NCBI GenBank assembly: GCA_965229115.1
Contig: CBDDIR010000003.1
Coordinates: 310,001 to 374,000 of the forward strand
Source: UBA7672 sp965229115
GTDB lineage: Bacteria > Pseudomonadota > Alphaproteobacteria > Caulobacterales > Hyphomonadaceae
DNA: 64,000 bases
Direction: 5' to 3'
Part shown: one piece after another, positions 16,249 through 24,877 of the stretch
Position numbering within the stretch: the stretch's first letter is position 1
How the letters are laid out: each line of letters opens with the position of its first letter
The notes under the pieces: generated by a model
What the model saw: the letters and a program-made list of their open reading frames with translations, nothing else
The model's database searches: none
Told to the model about the DNA's origin: nothing
Made by a program: the position numbers and the translations under genes

Positions 16249-18915
16249 ATGACGTCCAAAAGCGCGCCTTCCTCCGTGAACGGCATCCGCTCCGCCTTCC
16301 TCGATTATTTCGAGAAGGCCGGCCACGCCATCAAGCCGTCGTCCTCGCTGGTGCCGCAGGGCGACAACAGCCTGCTGTTCACCAATGCCGGCATGGTTCA
16401 GTTCAAGAACATCTTCACTGGCGTCGAGAAGCCCTTCGCCCCGCGTGCGGCGACATCGCAGAAGTGCGTGCGCGCTGGCGGCAAGCACAACGATCTCGAC
16501 AATGTCGGTTACACCGCGCGCCACCTCACCTTCTTCGAGATGCTCGGCAACTTCTCGTTCGGCGACTACTTCAAGGAAAACGCGATCGAGCACGCCTGGA
16601 CGCTGGTGACGCGCGACTTCGGCCTGCCGAAGGACAAGCTGCTGGTAACCGTGTACCATGATGACGACGAGGCGTTTGGCCTCTGGAAGAAGATCGCGGG
16701 TCTGTCGGATTCGAAGATCATCCGCATCCCGACCAACGACAACTTCTGGATGATGGGCGACACCGGCCCGTGCGGCCCGTGCTCGGAAATCTTCATCGAT
16801 CGTGGCGATCACATCTGGGGCGGCCCGCCGGGATCGCCCGAGCAGGATGGCGACCGGTTCCTGGAGTTCTGGAACCTCGTCTTCATGCAGTATGAGCAGT
16901 TCAACGATGGCCGCCCGCGCGTGTCGCTGCCGAAGCCGTCGATCGACACGGGCATGGGCCTCGAGCGCATCTCGGCGATCATGCAGGGCGTCGACTCGGT
17001 GTTCGAGACCGACCTGTTCGTGAACCTCATCAATGCCGGCGAAGAACTCTACAAGGTGAAGGCGCAGGGCGAACAGACCGCCTCGTTCCGTGTCATCGCC
17101 GACCACCTGCGTTCGGCCTGCTTCCTGATCGCGGACGGTGTTTCGCCGTCGAACGAGGGCAGGGGCTATGTGCTCCGCCGCATCATGCGCCGCGCCATGC
17201 GCCACGCGCACATCCTCGGCACGCGCGAGCCGAACATGTTCAAACTCGTCGGCGCGCTGGCGAACGAGATGGGCGATGCCTATCCGGATCTCGTGCGCGC
17301 ACAGCCGGCAATCGAAAGCGCCTTCCAACAGGAAGAGCAGTCGTTCCAGCGCACGCTTGGCCGTGGCCTTGCGCTGCTGGATGAAGCCACCGCGACGCTC
17401 GGCAAGGGCGGCGTGATGGCTGGCGATGTCGCGTTCAAGCTCTACGACACCTACGGCTTCCCGCTCGACCTGACGCAGGACGTGCTGCGCGGCCGCGAGA
17501 TGACGGTCGATGAAGCCGGCTACAACACCGCGATGGAAGAGCAGCGCACGCGCAGCCAGGAAAATTCCAAGTTCGCATCGGGCGACGCCAAGGGCGAAGT
17601 CTGGTTCGCTGTGCGCGACGCCTCGGGCGCGACCAACTTCCAGGGCTACGAACTGGACGAGACGTCGAGCCATCTCAAGACCGCGCTGGTCAACGGCGCG
17701 CAGGTGGCGGCGCTGAAGGCGGGCGACAAGGCGGAGCTCGTGTTCGATCAGACGCCGTTCTACGCCGAAAGCGGCGGCCAAGCGGGCGATCAGGGCGAGA
17801 TATTCTTCGCCGGCGGCGGCCGCTTCCGTGTCGATGACGTTCAGAAGCGCGCCAGCGATGTGTTCGCGCATGTCGGCGAGATGGTGTCGGGCTCGGCCAA
17901 GGCGGGCGACCTTGCGGAAATGAAGATCGACCGCGTGCGCCGCGCCAAGATCAAGGCGAACCATTCGGCAACCCACCTGCTGCACGCCGCCTTGCGCAAC
18001 AAGCTGGGCAAGCACGTGACGCAGAAGGGCTCGCTGGTCGAGGCCGACTATTTCCGCTTCGACTTCTCTCACACGCAGCCGATGACGCGCGATGAGATCG
18101 AAGTGGTCGAGGCCGAGGTCAACGCCGTGGTGCGCCAGAACGCGCCGGCGGAGATCCGCGTCATGGCGCCGGACAAGGCGATTGAAGCGGGCGCAATGGC
18201 CCTCTTCGGCGAAAAGTATGGCGATGAAGTGCGCGTGCTACGCCTTGGCAATTCGGTGAGCGAAGCCAATGCGCCCTATTCGGTCGAACTCTGTGGCGGC
18301 ACGCACGTGTCGCGGACGGGGGATATCGCGGTGTTCGTGATCACGTCCGAGGGCGGCGTGGCGCAGGGCGTGCGCCGGATCGAAGGCGTGACGGGCGCGG
18401 CTGCGCTCGACTTCCTGAAGGCGCGTGGCGCGATTGCGCGCGAGATCGCTGACCAGTTCAAGTCGACGATCGCTGAAGCTCCGACGCGAGTCTCGCAGCT
18501 GGTCGAGCAGCGGAAGCGGCTTGAGAACGAGTTGGCCGATGCGCGCAAGAAGCTCGCGATGGGCGGCGGCGGTGCGGCGTCTGGGCCGGAAGAGGTCAAC
18601 GGCGTCAAGTTCATCGGCAAGGTCGTCGATGTGCCGGCGAAGGATCTCAAAGGTCTCGCCGACGAGGCCAAGAAGTCGATCGGTTCGGGCGTTGTCGTGT
18701 TCGTCGCGACGGCTGAAGGCAAAGCCACCGTTGTGGTCGGCGTTACCGAGGATTTGACGGCCAAGTTCAAGGCCGGCGATCTGGTGACCAAGGCGGTGCA
18801 GGCCGTGGGCGGTGCCAAGGGCGGCGGTCGCCCGGACATGGCACAGGGCGGCGGACCGGATGGCGACAAAGCCAACGACGCGATTGCCGCCGTGAAGGCG
18901 GCGCTCGCGGGCTGA
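16249..18915 (+). CDS. alaS: Alanyl-tRNA synthetase
   Basis: Charges tRNA-Ala in the cytosol. The 888-residue length is normal. The N-terminal class II catalytic core includes FTNAGMVQFK and the motif 'TGMGLERISAIMQG' near residue 240. The editing domain has NHSATHLLH (about 571-579) and the zinc-binding CGGTH motif near 681-685, and a DHHA1-type C-terminal domain ends with a Gly-rich 'AKGGGRPDMAQGGG'. AGGAGCCTGCCG precedes the ATG. It follows recA, a common alphaproteobacterial arrangement. Confidence 0.98.
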   Translation: MTSKSAPSSVNGIRSAFLDYFEKAGHAIKPSSSLVPQGDNSLLFTNAGMVQFKNIFTGVEKPFAPRAATSQKCVRAGGKHNDLDNVGYTARHLTFFEMLGNFSFGDYFKENAIEHAWTLVTRDFGLPKDKLLVTVYHDDDEAFGLWKKIAGLSDSKIIRIPTNDNFWMMGDTGPCGPCSEIFIDRGDHIWGGPPGSPEQDGDRFLEFWNLVFMQYEQFNDGRPRVSLPKPSIDTGMGLERISAIMQGVDSVFETDLFVNLINAGEELYKVKAQGEQTASFRVIADHLRSACFLIADGVSPSNEGRGYVLRRIMRRAMRHAHILGTREPNMFKLVGALANEMGDAYPDLVRAQPAIESAFQQEEQSFQRTLGRGLALLDEATATLGKGGVMAGDVAFKLYDTYGFPLDLTQDVLRGREMTVDEAGYNTAMEEQRTRSQENSKFASGDAKGEVWFAVRDASGATNFQGYELDETSSHLKTALVNGAQVAALKAGDKAELVFDQTPFYAESGGQAGDQGEIFFAGGGRFRVDDVQKRASDVFAHVGEMVSGSAKAGDLAEMKIDRVRRAKIKANHSATHLLHAALRNKLGKHVTQKGSLVEADYFRFDFSHTQPMTRDEIEVVEAEVNAVVRQNAPAEIRVMAPDKAIEAGAMALFGEKYGDEVRVLRLGNSVSEANAPYSVELCGGTHVSRTGDIAVFVITSEGGVAQGVRRIEGVTGAAALDFLKARGAIAREIADQFKSTIAEAPTRVSQLVEQRKRLENELADARKKLAMGGGGAASGPEEVNGVKFIGKVVDVPAKDLKGLADEAKKSIGSGVVVFVATAEGKATVVVGVTEDLTAKFKAGDLVTKAVQAVGGAKGGGRPDMAQGGGPDGDKANDAIAAVKAALAG

Positions 18916-19117
18916 TCGGATTGCGGACTGCCTACTTCGTGAGAGCGTTCACGTGCGGAGGAAGTCCCATCAACCGTGGATCGTAGGCGTGCGCGCCAGC
19001 GCCGGATTGCGCGCTTGTCGATAGACACTGGCTAGCGATTACGTCGCATACAGTGGGGCCGTAGGCCCCCATATCAATCTCAACGGTAGCCTGTGACTGC
19101 ACAGGGGGAACGCCGTG

Positions 19118-19930
19118 ATGGCGGGACGTGTTGGGACGAAAGCTGGCCTGGACCACGTCGCTCTGAGAAGCGGCGTCGAGTGGCGAGACCTTGTCCGATA
19201 CCGACGTATCGACACTGTGATCGAACTGCTGCTGCCGGCGCCGTGGCTGGCTGGCGCGATCTGGTTTGCAGCGAACGGGCATTACCTGCTGGCGTTGCCG
19301 TTCACCTTCTTCCTGTTCCTCACGCTGCTGCGGGTGGCGCACAACGCGTATCACAACGCACTTGGCCTGCCGGCATGGGCGACGGACCTGGTGCTCGTCG
19401 CTCTGAGCCCGCTGATGATGCTGCCGTTGCATGCGGTGAAGGTCACGCATCTGGAGCATCACAAGCATTGCCTGGGCGAGGCCGATATCGAGGGCGAGGC
19501 CGGGCGCAAAAGCTTCTGGGGCGTTCTAGCCTATGGGCCGCGGTTTCCGGTCGATGTGATGCGGGCAGCGTGGCGGGTTGGCGGGGCTCACATCCGCTGG
19601 CGGATGGTAGTTGAGATCGGATTGATCGTTGCGGTGTGGATCGCGGCGGTGACGACGGGGTGGCCGGCGCTGGTCTATCATGCGGTTGCGATGACGGCGG
19701 GGGAGTGCCTGACGGCGTTGTTTGCGGTGTGGGTGGTGCACCACGGGACGGAGCATCACGTTTATCCGGCGCGGACGCAGCGGGGCTGGCTGAAGAACCG
19801 GATCAGCTACTCCATGTTCCTGCATGCGGAGCATCATCTGTTTCCGGCGGTGCCTACGTTCAGGCTTGGTGAGCTGGCCCGGCGGCTGAACCGGGTGGCG
19901 CCGGAGATTGCTGACAAGCAGGTGCTGTAG
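19118..19930 (+). CDS. Membrane fatty acid desaturase-like protein
   Basis: A 270-residue membrane di-iron protein. Histidine boxes are HNAYH, HLEHHKH, HHGTEHH and HAEHH, as in the fatty-acid desaturase/beta-carotene-hydroxylase superfamily, with hydrophobic segments at about 35-70, 88-105 and 165-205. The substrate (acyl chain, sphingolipid or carotenoid) cannot be decided. The ATG at 19118 follows GGGGGAACGCC; a GTG directly upstream is a less likely start. It is monocistronic. Confidence 0.85.
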   Translation: MAGRVGTKAGLDHVALRSGVEWRDLVRYRRIDTVIELLLPAPWLAGAIWFAANGHYLLALPFTFFLFLTLLRVAHNAYHNALGLPAWATDLVLVALSPLMMLPLHAVKVTHLEHHKHCLGEADIEGEAGRKSFWGVLAYGPRFPVDVMRAAWRVGGAHIRWRMVVEIGLIVAVWIAAVTTGWPALVYHAVAMTAGECLTALFAVWVVHHGTEHHVYPARTQRGWLKNRISYSMFLHAEHHLFPAVPTFRLGELARRLNRVAPEIADKQVL

Positions 19931-20101
19931 GAAATCTGCTTTGCGCCGGCCCCAAGCCGGTGAGCCTTCAGCAGAGGGCGGGTGGGGCCGGTCGTGGTCT
20001 CGATTTTCAAACATCGCGTTCCGCGAGATCGCTGTGGCGATCATGCAGGCGTGCGATGTGGGTGCGCGGATCGCGTTGCACAATCTGGATGACCAAAACA
20101 T

Positions 20102-20129
20102 AAGGCCCGCGGATTGCTCCGCGGGCCTT
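20102..20129. terminator. Bidirectional terminator between the desaturase gene and icd
   Basis: AAGGCCCGCGG (20102-20112) and CCGCGGGCCTT (20119-20129) form a perfect 11-bp stem with a 6-base loop. T-rich tracts lie on both sides, so it can serve the minus-strand icd gene and the plus-strand desaturase gene. Confidence 0.8.
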
Positions 20130-20152
20130 TGTCTTTGTCGCTGTGGCGAAGC

Positions 20153-21370
20153 TTACTTCGACATCGCTTCCTGGAAGTTGGAGGCGACTTTTTCGATGAA
20201 GCCTTCGGTGGTGAGCCAGGGCTGATCCGGTCCGATGAGGAGGGAGAGGTCTTTCGTCATGAAGCCGGCTTCGACCGTGTCGATGACCGTGCGCTCGAGC
20301 GTGGTCGAGAACTTGGCGAGCTCGGCGTTGCCGTCGAGCTTGGCGCGGTGGGCGAGGCCACGGGTCCAGGCGAAGATCGAGGCGACTGAGTTGGTCGAGG
20401 TCGACTTGCCCTGCTGGTGGGCGCGGTAGTGGCGCGTCACGGTGCCGTGGGCGGCTTCGGCTTCAACCGTCTTGCCATCCGGCGTCATCAGCACCGAGGT
20501 CATCAGGCCGAGCGAGCCGTAGCCCTGGGCGACGGTGTCCGACTGGACGTCGCCGTCATAGTTTTTGCATGCCCAGACGTAGCCGCCCGACCATTTCAGC
20601 GAAGCGGCGACCATGTCGTCGATCAGGCGGTGCTCGTACGTGCCGCCGAAGGCTTTGAACTGGTCGGCGAACTCGGCGTCGAAGACTTCCTGGAAGATGT
20701 CCTTGAAGCGGCCGTCATAGGCCTTGAGGATCGTGTTCTTGGTCGAGAGGTACACCGGCCATTTGCGCTGCAGGCCGAAGTTGAACGAGGCGCGGGCGAA
20801 GTCGCGGATCGACTTGTCGACGTTGAACATGCCCATGGCGATGCCCGGCGATTTGAAGTCGAAGATCTCGTGCTCGATCACGTCGCCGCCGTCAGCCGGC
20901 TGGAACTTGATCGTCAGCTTGCCGGCGCTCGGCACCTTGAAGTCGGTGGCGCGGTACTGGTCGCCGAAAGCGTGACGGCCGACGACAACAGGCTGGGTCC
21001 AGCCCGGGACGAGGCGCGGCACGTTCTTCATCACGATCGGCTCGCGGAAGACGACGCCGTCGAGGATGTTGCGGATCGTGCCGTTCGGCGACTTCCACAT
21101 CTTCTTCAGCTTGAACTCTTCGACGCGGGCTTCGTCCGGCGTGATGGTCGCGCACTTCACGGCGACGCCGTACTTTTTGGTGGCTTCGGCCGAGTCGATC
21201 GTGACCTGGTCGTTGGTGGCGTCACGGTTCTCGATCGAGAGGTCGTAATACTTCAGATCGATGTCGAGATAAGGGAGGATCAGACGCTCCTTGATGAGCG
21301 CCCAGATGATCCGGGTCATCTCGTCGCCGTCCATTTCGACGACGGGGTTTGCAACCTTGATGACGGCCAT
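20153..21370 (-). CDS. icd: NADP-dependent isocitrate dehydrogenase
   Basis: Oxidative decarboxylation of isocitrate to 2-oxoglutarate in the TCA cycle. The 405-residue protein is of the eukaryotic-type subfamily II, usual in alphaproteobacteria: 'VVEMDGDEMTRIIW' at the N-terminus, 'SPNGTIRNILDG' for substrate binding and 'YDGDVQSDTVAQGYGSLGLMTS' near the metal site. The ATG at 21370 has AGGAGTTGCTC upstream; a TTG two codons earlier is less likely. Its terminator is at 20102-20129. Confidence 0.97.
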   Translation of the reverse strand: MAVIKVANPVVEMDGDEMTRIIWALIKERLILPYLDIDLKYYDLSIENRDATNDQVTIDSAEATKKYGVAVKCATITPDEARVEEFKLKKMWKSPNGTIRNILDGVVFREPIVMKNVPRLVPGWTQPVVVGRHAFGDQYRATDFKVPSAGKLTIKFQPADGGDVIEHEIFDFKSPGIAMGMFNVDKSIRDFARASFNFGLQRKWPVYLSTKNTILKAYDGRFKDIFQEVFDAEFADQFKAFGGTYEHRLIDDMVAASLKWSGGYVWACKNYDGDVQSDTVAQGYGSLGLMTSVLMTPDGKTVEAEAAHGTVTRHYRAHQQGKSTSTNSVASIFAWTRGLAHRAKLDGNAELAKFSTTLERTVIDTVEAGFMTKDLSLLIGPDQPWLTTEGFIEKVASNFQEAMSK

Positions 21371-21544
21371 GAGCAACTCCTGAAAGGCGACGTATCCAGA
21401 CGTACCGTTGATGTTCTGTGGGCGGCTATATCAGACGTGGTTCAGGGCACAATATGCCCGGGAAAAACACGTCTTCGGGAGGTTCCACCGGCAAGGGAAA
21501 CGGCTGGTTTTCGGGCGGGAGGGGGTGGGGGCGTACTCTCGTCG

Positions 21545-21646
21545 TCGTCATTCCTGCGAAAGCAGTAACCCAGGGGTTGCGGGCGCTGGTGTGTGCAGCC
21601 CCTGGGTTCCCGCTCTCCGCGCTTCGCGCTGCGGCGGGAATGACGA
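21545..21646. repeat. Palindromic dispersed repeat, family A, copy 1
   Basis: Ends are TCGTCATTCC (21545-21554) and GGAATGACGA (21637-21646), perfect inverted arms. Inner parts GCGAAAGCA/AACCCAGGGG and CCCTGGGTTCCCGC continue the symmetry. An inverted copy of the same unit is at 58418-58513. It resembles REP/MITE-like intergenic units. Confidence 0.8.
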
Positions 21647-21904
21647 GCTAAATTTCAAACAGCAAATCTCGTTCGCACGGACCGATGTCCTGCGTGATGC
21701 TTTGTGTCGTCTCTCCCAATAGGGAGCGGGGCGCGTGTAGATACGCCGTGGGTAGTGCCTGTGCTGACCTTGCGATCAGCTGTTGCGCGTCTTCACGCGC
21801 CCCGTGCTTGGCCGTTCTTCCCGATATGGCATCCAGGAGTTGGCAATCGACCGCCAAGGATAAATCCCAGGGGCCTTAGCTCCGTGGCCAGTGATCGGTT
21901 CGGC

Positions 21905-22043
21905 GTGTCGGGGAGATGGTCCAGAACTCCCTCGGACCCTCCGGTTAGTGACCCCGGAGGCAGTGCTGCGCAGTTCGATTCACCGGGTCGGCTTGTCAGG
22001 CCTTCCCGACTTGCTTGAAGGGGCACGGTAGAGTCCCCGACAC
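21905..22043 (+). ncRNA. Candidate structured RNA
   Basis: GTGTCGGGGA (21905-21914) and TCCCCGACAC (22034-22043) are a perfect 10-bp closing helix. Inside are GGTCC/GGACC (21918-21922, 21934-21938), CCTCCGG/CCGGAGG (21938-21944, 21954-21960) and GTCGG/CCGAC (21987-21991, 22006-22010), plus a TTCGATTC loop-like segment. The strand is not determined. I could not match it to tmRNA, RNase P RNA, 6S RNA, SRP RNA or a riboswitch. Confidence 0.4.
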
Positions 22044-22146
22044 CACGCGGCCACGCCGGCCAATGCCCCAACGTCTTGAGCTGGACGTCTCCAAGACCTC
22101 CCTTCGTCAGGTGCGTTTGCATTATATGCCGGTTTTGGGGGGTGCG

Positions 22147-22249
22147 GATTCTGCGGGGCTCCGTCCCCCAAGTTGCGTGTGGAAGTTGTTGAATGCAGAG
22201 GGGATCGGATTTCTCCGTCCTACAGTTTTGCACCACCGCCATCCCCCAA
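22147..22249 (+). repeat. Dispersed repeat family B, copy 1
   Basis: Shares conserved blocks with 51974-52075 in the same orientation: GATTCTG, GGCTC, GTCCCCCAA at the left, and CCTACAGTTT and CATCCCCCAA at the right. The middle differs. In both copies the opposite strand reads as an open frame with 'NCRT' and 'WGTEP' peptides, a by-product of the repeat. Confidence 0.7.
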
Positions 22250-22394
22250 ACGCGTGTTCGGTTGGACCCCCTCCTGTCCTCCCCCTTTCAGGTGGGAGGG
22301 ACCAGGTGGTGGGAGCTTACCCGACATCGAGGGACGAGCGCGTGTTGCGCGGTGCATCGTTGATGCGTTCTACGGCGCGCGATACATCGGTGGC

Positions 22395-22991
22395 ATGACA
22401 CTGACGCCCATCATTCTCGAGAACCAGCATGTGCGGCTTGAGCCTTTGGCGGAGCAGCACCGTGAGCCGTTGCGGGTTGCGGGTGATGATCCGGATCTTT
22501 GGCGGTTTGCGAATGTGAACCTCGACAATGCCGACTTTGATGCGTGGGTGGATAATCGCTTTGCGGAGATGGCGAAGGGGACGGATCTGACGTGGGCGAT
22601 CTTTGACAAGGCGTCGGGGAGCTTCTGCGGGTCGACGAGTTTTCTGGCGTACGTGCCGGCGCACAAGCGGGTGGAGATCGGGTGGACCTGGTATGCCAAG
22701 CGGGTGTGGGCGGGGGCGGTGAACCCTTCTTGCAAACGGATGTTGCTGGCGCATGGGTTTGAGGGGCTGGGGCTCAACCGGCTCGAGCTGAAGGCGGATG
22801 CGCGCAATACGCGGTCGCGGCTGGCGATGGAGCGGTTCGGGGCGACGTTCGAGGGCGTGCATCGTTCGCACATGGTGCGGCCGGATGGGCGGCTGCGCGA
22901 TACGGCATGGTTCAGCGTGATCCGCGAAGAGTGGCCCCGCGTGCGCGACGGGCTGGATGCACGGATCGCGGCGATCAGCGCGCCTGCATGA
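22395..22991 (+). CDS. GNAT-family N-acetyltransferase
   Basis: A 198-residue acetyltransferase of the RimJ/RimL-like (Acetyltransf_3) group. 'HVRLEPLAEQHREPL' opens the fold, 'VEIGWTWYAKRVWAG' is the central strand, and 'LNRLELKADARNTRSRLAMERFGATFEG' is the acetyl-CoA binding and terminal region. The substrate is unknown: proteins of this type acetylate ribosomal N-termini or small amines. I took the ATG at 22395, where homology begins; upstream codons read through a repeat. Confidence 0.88.
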   Translation: MTLTPIILENQHVRLEPLAEQHREPLRVAGDDPDLWRFANVNLDNADFDAWVDNRFAEMAKGTDLTWAIFDKASGSFCGSTSFLAYVPAHKRVEIGWTWYAKRVWAGAVNPSCKRMLLAHGFEGLGLNRLELKADARNTRSRLAMERFGATFEGVHRSHMVRPDGRLRDTAWFSVIREEWPRVRDGLDARIAAISAPA

Positions 22992-23102
22992 TGGGTGTTC
23001 CATCGGAGCGGTTATGGCGGGTTGCGCTTTCTCCTCTGGGGCGCTTTGAATTGACGCTCCAAATCGCTTCGGCGAAATGCGCTTACGGTTGGGGGAACGG
23101 AC

Positions 23103-23846
23103 ATGACGCCGAAAGAAACAAAAATAGCTGTAGTGGTCGCGGTGATCGGCGCGGCCGCCACACTTGGCGCAGGCGCGATCCAGGCGTTCGGTCCGGGGTG
23201 GTTCAAGGACAACAAGGAAGCAACGCTGCAGACGGATGTGGCGGGCGATGTTGTAACGCCAGCGCCGCAGCCGGTAGCGAATGAAAAAATCGAAGTGGTC
23301 CCTGAAGCAGCGCCGCAGGAAGCGACACCGGCGCCCGCCGCTCCTGAAGCGCCAGCAGACGTAATCAACGCGCCGGCGGGATCGCGCGTGCCGACCTTCA
23401 AGACCGAACAGGCAGTTGCTTCAGTCAAAAAGAAGTTTGGCGGATCGGGAAATGTGCGGGCGCAACTGGTTGCCAATGTCGAGCTGGAAAACAATTCATC
23501 CGAGCCGATCCGCTTCCTGGTGATGACGGCCGAGACATCCCTGATGCTGGATGCCAAGACGCAGTTCAGGATCGAGGATGTATCGACACGGTTGTGCACG
23601 ATGAGCGTGGCCAGCGCCTGCCGCCGTAACTTCCATGATCGCTATACCGAAATGGCGCCGGGCGAGCGCAGGCCGGTGGCAATCACGTTCTGGGGCGACA
23701 TCACGCCGGCTAATCTGGCTGCGCTGCCGGAAGCGGCGAAAGCCAATTTCACGCTGGGCCTGAGTGTCATCTACAATGAGGGCGAGGACGAGGTCGTCCG
23801 CCTGAGCGATACGGCGCTGAAGGTCGATGCTGCTGCGCTGAAATAG
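23103..23846 (+). CDS. Hypothetical membrane-anchored periplasmic protein
   Basis: A 247-residue protein with one N-terminal membrane segment (about 8-28), a Pro/Ala/Glu-rich linker (50-95), and a beta-rich domain (120-245) with one Cys pair (CTMSVASAC) that may form a disulfide. I do not recognise the family. GGGGGAACGGAC precedes the ATG. Topology suggests the domain faces the periplasm. Confidence 0.65.
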   Translation: MTPKETKIAVVVAVIGAAATLGAGAIQAFGPGWFKDNKEATLQTDVAGDVVTPAPQPVANEKIEVVPEAAPQEATPAPAAPEAPADVINAPAGSRVPTFKTEQAVASVKKKFGGSGNVRAQLVANVELENNSSEPIRFLVMTAETSLMLDAKTQFRIEDVSTRLCTMSVASACRRNFHDRYTEMAPGERRPVAITFWGDITPANLAALPEAAKANFTLGLSVIYNEGEDEVVRLSDTALKVDAAALK

Positions 23847-23912
23847 CTATATCGGTTCGCCTGCATAGTGGGTGGAGTTGATGCGTTTCGCGCGAGCGCG
23901 TAGGCAGCGTGC

Positions 23913-24269
23913 ATGAGCACGCACGACATCCCTTCCCAGATTACGTTTGATGAGTTCCTGAAGGTCGACATTCGGGTTGGCGTGGTGGTGGGGGCGGAGG
24001 CGTTTCCGGAGGCGCGGAAGCCGGCGATTAAACTGCGGATCGATTTCGGGAGCGAGATCGGCGTGAAGAAGACGTCGGCGCAGATCACCAAGCATTATTC
24101 GCCGGACGAGCTGGTGGGGAAGCGGGTGCTGGCGGTGGTGAATTTTCCGCCGCGGCAGATCGGGAAGTTCATGTCGGAGGTTCTGACGCTCGGCGTGCCG
24201 GATGAGGCGGGCGAGGTCGTGCTGATTGTGCCGGACAAGGATACGCCGATTGGCGGGCGGTTGTTCTAG
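23913..24269 (+). CDS. csaA: CsaA-type tRNA-binding protein
   Basis: A 118-residue single-domain protein homologous to the EMAP-II/tRNA-binding fold: 'FDEFLKVDIRVGVVVGAEAF' and 'GKRVLAVVNFPPRQIGKFMSEVLTLG' are characteristic of CsaA, an export-related chaperone with tRNA-binding capacity. The length is normal for the family. The ribosome site is weak (AGGCAGCGTGC). Confidence 0.9.
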   Translation: MSTHDIPSQITFDEFLKVDIRVGVVVGAEAFPEARKPAIKLRIDFGSEIGVKKTSAQITKHYSPDELVGKRVLAVVNFPPRQIGKFMSEVLTLGVPDEAGEVVLIVPDKDTPIGGRLF

Positions 24270-24275
24270 CGCGGA

Positions 24276-24806
24276 CTAGGCGGGCGCTTTCCGGCTGGAG
24301 CAGGCGGTGGCGGCTTTGCGGACGATGCGGAGTTCGGCCATCAGGGCGACCCAGCGGCTGGCGTCGATGACGTCGACGAGTTCGGTTTGCACCTGGGTCC
24401 AGGCGGGCGTGGCCTTGTCGAGCTTGGCGCGGCCGGTGGGCGTGAGGCTGAGGACGCGTTGGCGGCGATCCTGGCCGCGTTCGACGGCGACGAGGTTCTG
24501 ATCCGACAGCGGGCGGATGGCGCGAGGGACGCCGGAGGCATCCATGCCCAGCGTGTCGGCGAGGGCGCCGACGGTAAGCGGGCCCATGTTCGACAGCGTC
24601 ATCATCAGGTTGAATTGATGGCCGGTGAGGCCGAAGGGGGCGAGGGCGGGATCGTAGGCGGCGACGACGGCGCGTGAGGCGCGGGCGACGTGGCGGAGGA
24701 TGCAGCTGTCGGTGGACAGGGCAGCTTCAAGCGGCGTGACGCCCGTTTCAGACGCAGACACGGCTTCAACCGTGCCGCCTTTTCGCAAAGCGAACTGGTC
24801 CGGCAT
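24276..24806 (-). CDS. MarR-family transcriptional regulator
   Basis: A 176-residue winged-helix regulator: helix-turn-helix 'LTVGALADTLGMDASGVPRAIRPLSDQNLVAVERGQDRRQRVLSLT' with the wing residues DRR typical of MarR. The N-terminal ~35 residues are an extension. The start is the ATG at 24806; the same frame stays open far upstream but is antisense to the transporter. It lies downstream of the EamA transporter gene, which it may regulate. Confidence 0.85.
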   Translation of the reverse strand: MPDQFALRKGGTVEAVSASETGVTPLEAALSTDSCILRHVARASRAVVAAYDPALAPFGLTGHQFNLMMTLSNMGPLTVGALADTLGMDASGVPRAIRPLSDQNLVAVERGQDRRQRVLSLTPTGRAKLDKATPAWTQVQTELVDVIDASRWVALMAELRIVRKAATACSSRKAPA

Positions 24807-24877
24807 GACGACGTTCCGACATTGCCTCGCGGCAATCCTGATCCCGGTTGATTGGGTAACGGGGCAGGGCTTGCCCG

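Larger units (their letters stand above)
21371..22394. other. Gene-poor kilobase
   Basis: No convincing protein gene lies here. It holds the icd upstream region, a palindromic dispersed repeat (21545-21646), a candidate structured RNA (21905-22043) and a copy of another dispersed repeat (22147-22249). Short open frames on both strands have compositions typical of antisense or repeat sequence. Confidence 0.6.

Noticed and set aside
14677..18072. Very long open frame antisense to recA and alaS
   Set aside because: It is a mirror frame caused by high GC and strong codon bias in recA and alaS; its composition is Arg/His/Ala-rich and no family is seen.
21905..22043. Cobalamin riboswitch on the minus strand (GGGAA, GGTG and CACTG pieces present)
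   Set aside because: Spacing between GGGAA and GGTG is too long and no B12 box (AGCCAGGAGACCTGCC-like) follows.
21655..22140. tmRNA or two-piece tmRNA
   Set aside because: No tag reading frame of the AANDN type and no matching tRNA-like ends were found on either strand.
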